From Hymenobacter setariae (GTDB taxonomy: Bacteria > Bacteroidota > Bacteroidia > Cytophagales > Hymenobacteraceae), in contig NZ_VMRJ01000005.1 in NCBI RefSeq assembly GCF_007713685.1, positions 434,001 to 498,000 of the forward strand: a stretch of 64,000 bases of DNA. Reading direction: 5' to 3'. Shown in pieces: positions 60,150 through 64,000 of this stretch (the stretch's first letter is position 1; the number at the start of each line of letters is the position of its first letter). The notes below the pieces were generated by a model. That model had not been told where the DNA came from and ran no database searches. It was given only the letters and a program-made list of their open reading frames with translations. The translations under genes and the position numbers were made by a program.

Positions 60150-60809
60150 ATGATGAGAGTCGCCGTCGATATTGTTTTGTTTGGATACGCCGAGCAGCAG
60201 CTGCACCTGCTGCTCATTCGGCGTAAGTACGCGCCCATTGCCTGGGCGCTGCCTGGCGGCTTTGTGCTGGAGGAAGAAGACCTAGACACTGCCGTGGCCC
60301 GCGAGCTGCTCGAAGAAGCTGGCGTAGCCGATGTGTACCTAGAGCAGCTCTACACCTTTGGGGCGGTGGCGCGCGACCCTAGGCGGCGCGTTATTAGCGT
60401 GGCTTACTATGGGCTGGTGAAACCCGAAAAATTCACGCTCTCGGCCACCACCGACAGTGCCGAGGCCAAGTGGTTTCGCTTTGACAGCCTGCCCGAACTG
60501 GCCTTTGACCATGCCGATATCATTCGGGTGGCGCACCAGCGGCTGCGGGCCAAGGTCACGTACCAGCCCGTGGGCTTCGAGCTGCTGCCCGATAAGTTTC
60601 TGTTCTCCGACTTGCAGCGCCTCTACGAAACACTACTGGGCCGCGAGCTCGACCGCCGCAACTTTCGCAAGAAGATACTCTCCTTCGGCATCGTGGAAGA
60701 AACGGGCGAGAAGCAGCAAAACGTGGCGCACCGTGCGGGCAGCCTATTTCGCTTCAATAAGGGCCAGTACGAGCAGATGGTGAAGTCAGGATTTTATTTT
60801 GAGCTGTAA
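60150..60809 (+). CDS. nrtR: NrtR-type Nudix/winged-helix regulator of NAD metabolism
   Basis: 219 residues. The Nudix domain has GGFVLEEEDLDTAVARELLE then EAGV, a largely intact Nudix box. The C-terminal ~80 residues (FSDLQRLYETLLGRELDRRN, FRKKILSFGIV) form the winged helix of NrtR proteins. NrtR represses NAD synthesis and salvage genes, and ADP-ribose usually releases it from DNA. It precedes an adenylyltransferase and a nicotinamide phosphoribosyltransferase gene, a classic NrtR context. ATG at 60150 or 60153. The upstream frame to 60063 lies before the promoter element and is excluded. Confidence 0.85.
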   Translation: MMRVAVDIVLFGYAEQQLHLLLIRRKYAPIAWALPGGFVLEEEDLDTAVARELLEEAGVADVYLEQLYTFGAVARDPRRRVISVAYYGLVKPEKFTLSATTDSAEAKWFRFDSLPELAFDHADIIRVAHQRLRAKVTYQPVGFELLPDKFLFSDLQRLYETLLGRELDRRNFRKKILSFGIVEETGEKQQNVAHRAGSLFRFNKGQYEQMVKSGFYFEL

Positions 60810-60832
60810 ATCAATATGTTGAAAAATAAATG

Positions 60833-60862
60833 TTGCGGATTTAAAATTTATAGACACCTTTG
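60833..60862 (+). promoter_or_regulatory. Candidate internal promoter and operator region
   Basis: -33 TTG (60833-60835), 19-base spacer, -7-like CACCTTTG (60855-60862, one base off TAnnTTTG) before the NadM-like gene. The following TTTGTGTAAAAAATACG stretch is AT-rich and partly symmetric and could hold an NrtR site. The operator is speculation; the promoter spacing is good. Confidence 0.35.
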
Positions 60863-60919
60863 TGTAAAAAATACGTTAAGTCATTCAAGCAGCTTAGTAA
60901 GACGGCTGCCACCTTGCTT

Positions 60920-61456
60920 ATGGCAACGCGCATAGGAGTAGTTATTGGCCGGTTTCAGGTGCCGCGCCTAGCCTTGCACCCCGGCTACCGGGCGCTGCTG
61001 GCCCACGTAGCCCACGAGAATAATGTGGTGCTAGTCGTGCTAGGGGAGGCCCCGCAGCCCGACCAGCGCAACCCGCTCTCATTTGGGCACCGGCAGGCCA
61101 TGTTTGCCGAAGAGTACCCGGCCTTTCGGGTGCTGCCGCTGCCCGACGAGCCCAGCGATGCTGAGTGGGTGCGCCACCTCGATACTTTGATTGAGAGCAA
61201 CCTAGGGCCGGTAGCGGCCACGGTGCAGCTCTACGGCGGCCGAGGCAGCTTTCTGGACACTTACCAGCGCTACGGCGGGCAGTTTGCCACCACGTTTCTG
61301 CCCGACCTCACCAGTCCGCATCACTGTGCCACCGACATCCGCCGCCGCATTGGGCAAGAGCAGCGCAGTTCGGCGGATATCCGCACTGGGCTTATCCAGG
61401 CCTGGGAGGGTAGGGGAGCCAGCACAGTGCTTTCTCAGCTCGCCCCCTGCCACTAG
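60920..61456 (+). CDS. NadM-like nicotinamide-nucleotide adenylyltransferase
   Basis: 178 residues from the ATG at 60920. The nucleotidyltransferase start is GVVIGRFQVPRLALHPGYRA. The usual HxGH is HPGY here, so the second catalytic His is a Tyr. PLSFGHRQAMF and the HCATDIRRRIGQE stretch, in place of the usual (S/T)xxIR, complete the fold. NadM joins NMN and ATP to form NAD. The neighbours (NrtR before, NMN-forming enzyme after) support this, but the Tyr substitution leaves activity open. The ATG at 60860 lies upstream of the likely transcript start. Confidence 0.72.
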   Translation: MATRIGVVIGRFQVPRLALHPGYRALLAHVAHENNVVLVVLGEAPQPDQRNPLSFGHRQAMFAEEYPAFRVLPLPDEPSDAEWVRHLDTLIESNLGPVAATVQLYGGRGSFLDTYQRYGGQFATTFLPDLTSPHHCATDIRRRIGQEQRSSADIRTGLIQAWEGRGASTVLSQLAPCH

Positions 61457-61527
61457 GCACCTAGGGCACAGGTAGTAGCTCTACCGCAAATTTTAACTTA
61501 ACATTGAATATCAATCTGTCATTCGTC

Positions 61528-63036
61528 ATGGAAACGCTCACCGCTCCCGTCATCGACCAGTCGGCCCTCATTGCCCAGCTGCAAGCGCAACTCGCTCACT
61601 TGCAGCAGGCCCAAACGCAACGCCCCAACATCTTGCTGCTGTCGGATGCCTACAAGTATTCGCACGCCAAGTTTTACGAGCCCGGCACTACGCGCATCTA
61701 CTCCTACCTCGAGTCGCGCGGGCACCGCGGGGGCGTGTTTGAGGCCACGCTGGTAGCTGGGTATCAGTATTTGCTGAAAAAATACCTGAGCGGACCGCTC
61801 TTCACGCAGGAAGAGCTGGACTACGCCGCCGACCACTTGAAGGGCGTTTTCGGGCGTGACGACGTGTTTGATAAACCTCGCTTTCAGCAGTGGCTCGACG
61901 AGTACGACGCCGTGGCGCCAGTGCGTATTCGGGCGGTGCCCGAGGGTACGGTCGTAGGTACCCGCAACGTGCTGATGACCATTGAAAATGTGGATGACCG
62001 GTACTACTGGCTGCCTAATTTCTTAGAAACGTTGCTGTTGCAGGTGTGGTATCCTACCACAGTGGCTACGCTGTCGCGGGAAGTGAAAAAGGTGGTGAGC
62101 CACTATTTCGACCTGACGTCGGACTCCACTACGCTTGATTTTCAGCTCAATGACTTTGGCTTTCGGGGCGTGTCGAGCGTTGAGTCGGCTCAAATTGGGG
62201 GCATGGCTCACCTCATCAGCTGGCTGGGCTCGGACAACACTACGGCGGCCGAGATGATACGCCGCTACTACAACACTCAGGAGGTGTACGCCAAATCTAT
62301 TCCGGCCACCGAGCACAGCATCATGACGCAAGGCGGTGAGGCTGGCGAGTTTGACGTGATTCGGCGGGTGCTGCGCACCTACCCCACGGGGCCGGTGTCC
62401 TGCGTCTGCGACTCGTTTAACATCCTGCGGGCGGTGCGCTACATTGGCACCGAGCTTAAAGACGAGGTGCTAGCCCGGCAAGGAACGCTCGTAATTCGTC
62501 CCGATAGCGGCGACATCATCAAAACGCTCGAAGCCATCTTTGATATCCTCTTTGAATGCTTTGGCTACGAGTTAAGTAGCAAGGGCTACAAAGTGCTACC
62601 GCCGCAGGTGCGCATTATCCAAGGCGATGGGGTGAACTACGACTCCATCAAGCACATGTACGAGGTGCTGGCTGCCCGTGGCATCGCTGCCGAAAACCTG
62701 GTCCTAGGTATGGGCGGCCGCCTGCTGCAAGCTGGCATCGACCGTGACACCTTCAATTTTGCCTTCAAAGCCAGCTATACCGAAGTAAATGGTGAGAGCC
62801 GCGACGTGGTAAAATCGCCCACCGAGCTGGACGCCGAAGGCAACCCGCAGAAGTCTACCAAGCAGTCCAAAAAAGGCCGCTTGAAGCTCGTGAAAACGGC
62901 CGACGGCTACCGCACGCTCACCTCCGCTGATGCTGATTTTGAAAGTGCCCAAGATGAGCTGGTGACGGTGTACGAGTGGGGCAAAATGGTGCGCGAAAGC
63001 ACATTCGAGGAAATCCGGGACCGGGCCAAGCTGTAA
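61528..63036 (+). CDS. nadV: Nicotinamide phosphoribosyltransferase (NAMPT/NadV)
   Basis: 502 residues from the ATG at 61528 (METLTAPVIDQSALIAQL). NILLLSDAYKYSHAKFYEPG is the family start, GFRGVSSVESAQIGGMAHLI forms the active-site region, and VIRPDSGDIIKTLEAIFDIL plus VLGMGGRLLQAGIDRDTFNF bind the phosphoribosyl moiety. It makes NMN from nicotinamide and PRPP, the committed step of one-route NAD salvage, in the cytoplasm. Length matches vertebrate-type NAMPT. It follows the NadM-like gene by 71 bases and would supply its substrate. Confidence 0.93.
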   Translation: METLTAPVIDQSALIAQLQAQLAHLQQAQTQRPNILLLSDAYKYSHAKFYEPGTTRIYSYLESRGHRGGVFEATLVAGYQYLLKKYLSGPLFTQEELDYAADHLKGVFGRDDVFDKPRFQQWLDEYDAVAPVRIRAVPEGTVVGTRNVLMTIENVDDRYYWLPNFLETLLLQVWYPTTVATLSREVKKVVSHYFDLTSDSTTLDFQLNDFGFRGVSSVESAQIGGMAHLISWLGSDNTTAAEMIRRYYNTQEVYAKSIPATEHSIMTQGGEAGEFDVIRRVLRTYPTGPVSCVCDSFNILRAVRYIGTELKDEVLARQGTLVIRPDSGDIIKTLEAIFDILFECFGYELSSKGYKVLPPQVRIIQGDGVNYDSIKHMYEVLAARGIAAENLVLGMGGRLLQAGIDRDTFNFAFKASYTEVNGESRDVVKSPTELDAEGNPQKSTKQSKKGRLKLVKTADGYRTLTSADADFESAQDELVTVYEWGKMVRESTFEEIRDRAKL

Positions 63037-63059
63037 GCTAACTTGTTGGTGAAGGGCGC

Positions 63060-64000
63060 CTAGGTCTGCGTGGGAGACTCTGTTGAGGTGTAGCGTAGCA
63101 GCAAATACCCCGCGCCACCTGCCACTAGCGAAGCCATCAGGATGGCTAGCTTGGCTACCTGAGTAGGTAGCGAAGACTCACCTAGGGCGAGCAGCGTAAC
63201 GAAGATGGACATGGTAAACCCGATGCCGCCGAGCACCCCCGCCGCCCACAGGTGCTTCCAGGCCACGCCGGGCGGCAGCGCGGCCCAGCCCAGGCGCACG
63301 GTAAGCCACGACAAGGCTCCAATGCCTAGGGGCTTGCCAACTGTCAAACCCAGCACAATACCCAGCCCCAGCGGCGAAAGCAGACCCCGCAGCGCCGCTG
63401 GCTCAATAGCCAAACTGGTATTGGCAAAAGCAAACAGCGGGATGATGCCAAAGCTCACTACCGAGTGCAGCTGGTGCTCTAGCCGCTGTGCGGGCGAGCT
63501 AATGCGCTGGTGCAGGTCTTCGAGCTCTTCGCTGATGACGCGCGGGTCGGCTTCGGACTCTTGTGTTTCCTCGCGCAGTAGGGCTAGCCGCTCATCGAGG
63601 CGGTGCAGCAGCTCGGTGCGGGCAAAGGGGATACGAAACGGAATAGCTATTGCCAGCAGCACCCCAGCTAGCGTCGCATGAATGCCTGACTCTAGCATGA
63701 AGTACCACAGCACCAGGCCCAGCGGGAGGTAAGCCCAGAGGCTACGTACGCGTAGCCAATTGAAAACTAAGAGTATACCCCAGGTGCCTAGGGCCAGATA
63801 GAGGAAATGCACATGCAGCTCCTTGGTGTAGAAACCCGCGATAACCAGCACTGCGCCCAAGTCATCCACGATGGCGAGCGCGGTAAGAAACACTTTGAGG
63901 CCCAGCGGTACCCGCGCCCCTAGTAGTTGCAGCACGGCCAAGGCAAACGCAATGTCGGTAGCCATCGGAATGCCCCAGCCCCCGGCCGTGGGCGTGCCGT
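63060..64000 (-). CDS. nhaA: Na+/H+ antiporter NhaA, C-terminal part
   Basis: The open frame runs from the right edge to 63060, about 313 codons, with the N-terminal third outside the window. GWGIPMATDIAFALAVLQLL and LTALAIVDDLGAVLVIAGFY hold the paired Asp residues of the ion-binding site (DD motif of helix V). The C-terminal VLGGIGFTMSIFVTLLALGE is also conserved. It exchanges two protons for one Na+ across the inner membrane and keeps pH and Na+ balance. A long charged loop (~155-195) is typical of non-enteric members. Convergent with nadV, 23 bases apart. Confidence 0.93.
   Translation of the reverse strand, partial: GTPTAGGWGIPMATDIAFALAVLQLLGARVPLGLKVFLTALAIVDDLGAVLVIAGFYTKELHVHFLYLALGTWGILLVFNWLRVRSLWAYLPLGLVLWYFMLESGIHATLAGVLLAIAIPFRIPFARTELLHRLDERLALLREETQESEADPRVISEELEDLHQRISSPAQRLEHQLHSVVSFGIIPLFAFANTSLAIEPAALRGLLSPLGLGIVLGLTVGKPLGIGALSWLTVRLGWAALPPGVAWKHLWAAGVLGGIGFTMSIFVTLLALGESSLPTQVAKLAILMASLVAGGAGYLLLRYTSTESPTQT

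Noticed and set aside
1..64000. CRISPR arrays, rRNA genes and intact insertion sequences
   Set aside because: No evenly spaced direct repeats, rRNA signature sequences or full transposase frames were seen in the window.

Overview
The window looks like a chromosomal segment of a high-GC member of the Bacteroidota, most likely Hymenobacter or a close relative. This rests on the bacillithiol enzyme BshA, a WbqC-family protein, many secreted peptidases with Bacteroidota-type signal peptides, pyrimidine-rich leaders without Shine-Dalgarno sites, and several Bacteroidota -7 promoter elements (TAnnTTTG). The hexamer CCTAGG is very over-represented (22 copies in the first 10 kb by hand count). The genus is inferred from memory of protein families; no search was run.

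Layout. 1-1.8 kb: the tail of a repeat protein, a small antitoxin-like gene and a DUF2254 membrane protein. 2.0-10.7 kb: a one-strand cluster of seven poorly known genes. It holds two acidic glycine-zipper paralogues, an HExxH protein, a 691-residue unknown, a PLP enzyme of the alpha-oxoamine-synthase type, a protein with a cytidine-deaminase-like zinc signature, and an amidohydrolase. A sigma-54-like promoter precedes it, and a sigma-54-type AAA+ activator with an altered GAFTGA loop lies convergent at its end. 12.4-15.4 kb: housekeeping genes (an IscA-type Fe-S carrier, a deoxyribonucleotidase, bshA). 15.6-30.6 kb: a run of exported hydrolases (M28, M3, DUF885, a class C serine hydrolase, S9, penicillin acylase, M1). 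30.6-34.6 kb: an AT-rich orphan gene and a GH3/beta-lactamase fusion. 34.8-51.4 kb: core functions (mutL, two rhomboids, clpC, WbqC, an acyltransferase, a tRNA threonylcarbamoyl-AMP synthase, mltG, an ERF/RecT-like protein, an SDR/HxlR pair, a LolD-type ATPase, sucC), then ohr. 58.7-64 kb: an HPP membrane protein, a Lys/Met-rich exported protein, an NAD salvage cluster (NrtR-type regulator, NadM-like adenylyltransferase, nicotinamide phosphoribosyltransferase) and truncated nhaA.

The most striking region is 52.16-58.58 kb. A tRNA-Arg(CCG) gene marks its left edge. The 3' end of that tRNA is repeated (20 of 23 bases) at 58559-58581. Between the two copies lie a frameshifted phage tape-measure-like gene, a tyrosine-recombinase C-terminal remnant that keeps the catalytic His and Tyr, and four tandem divergent outer-membrane beta-barrel paralogues. 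Decayed antisense copies of one small gene lie between the paralogues. I read this as the scar of a tRNA-integrated element that became a cassette of diversifying surface barrels.

Five long hairpins with GTCAT termini, a nested inverted repeat and several intrinsic terminators occupy the gaps between genes. No rRNA, CRISPR array or intact transposase was seen.
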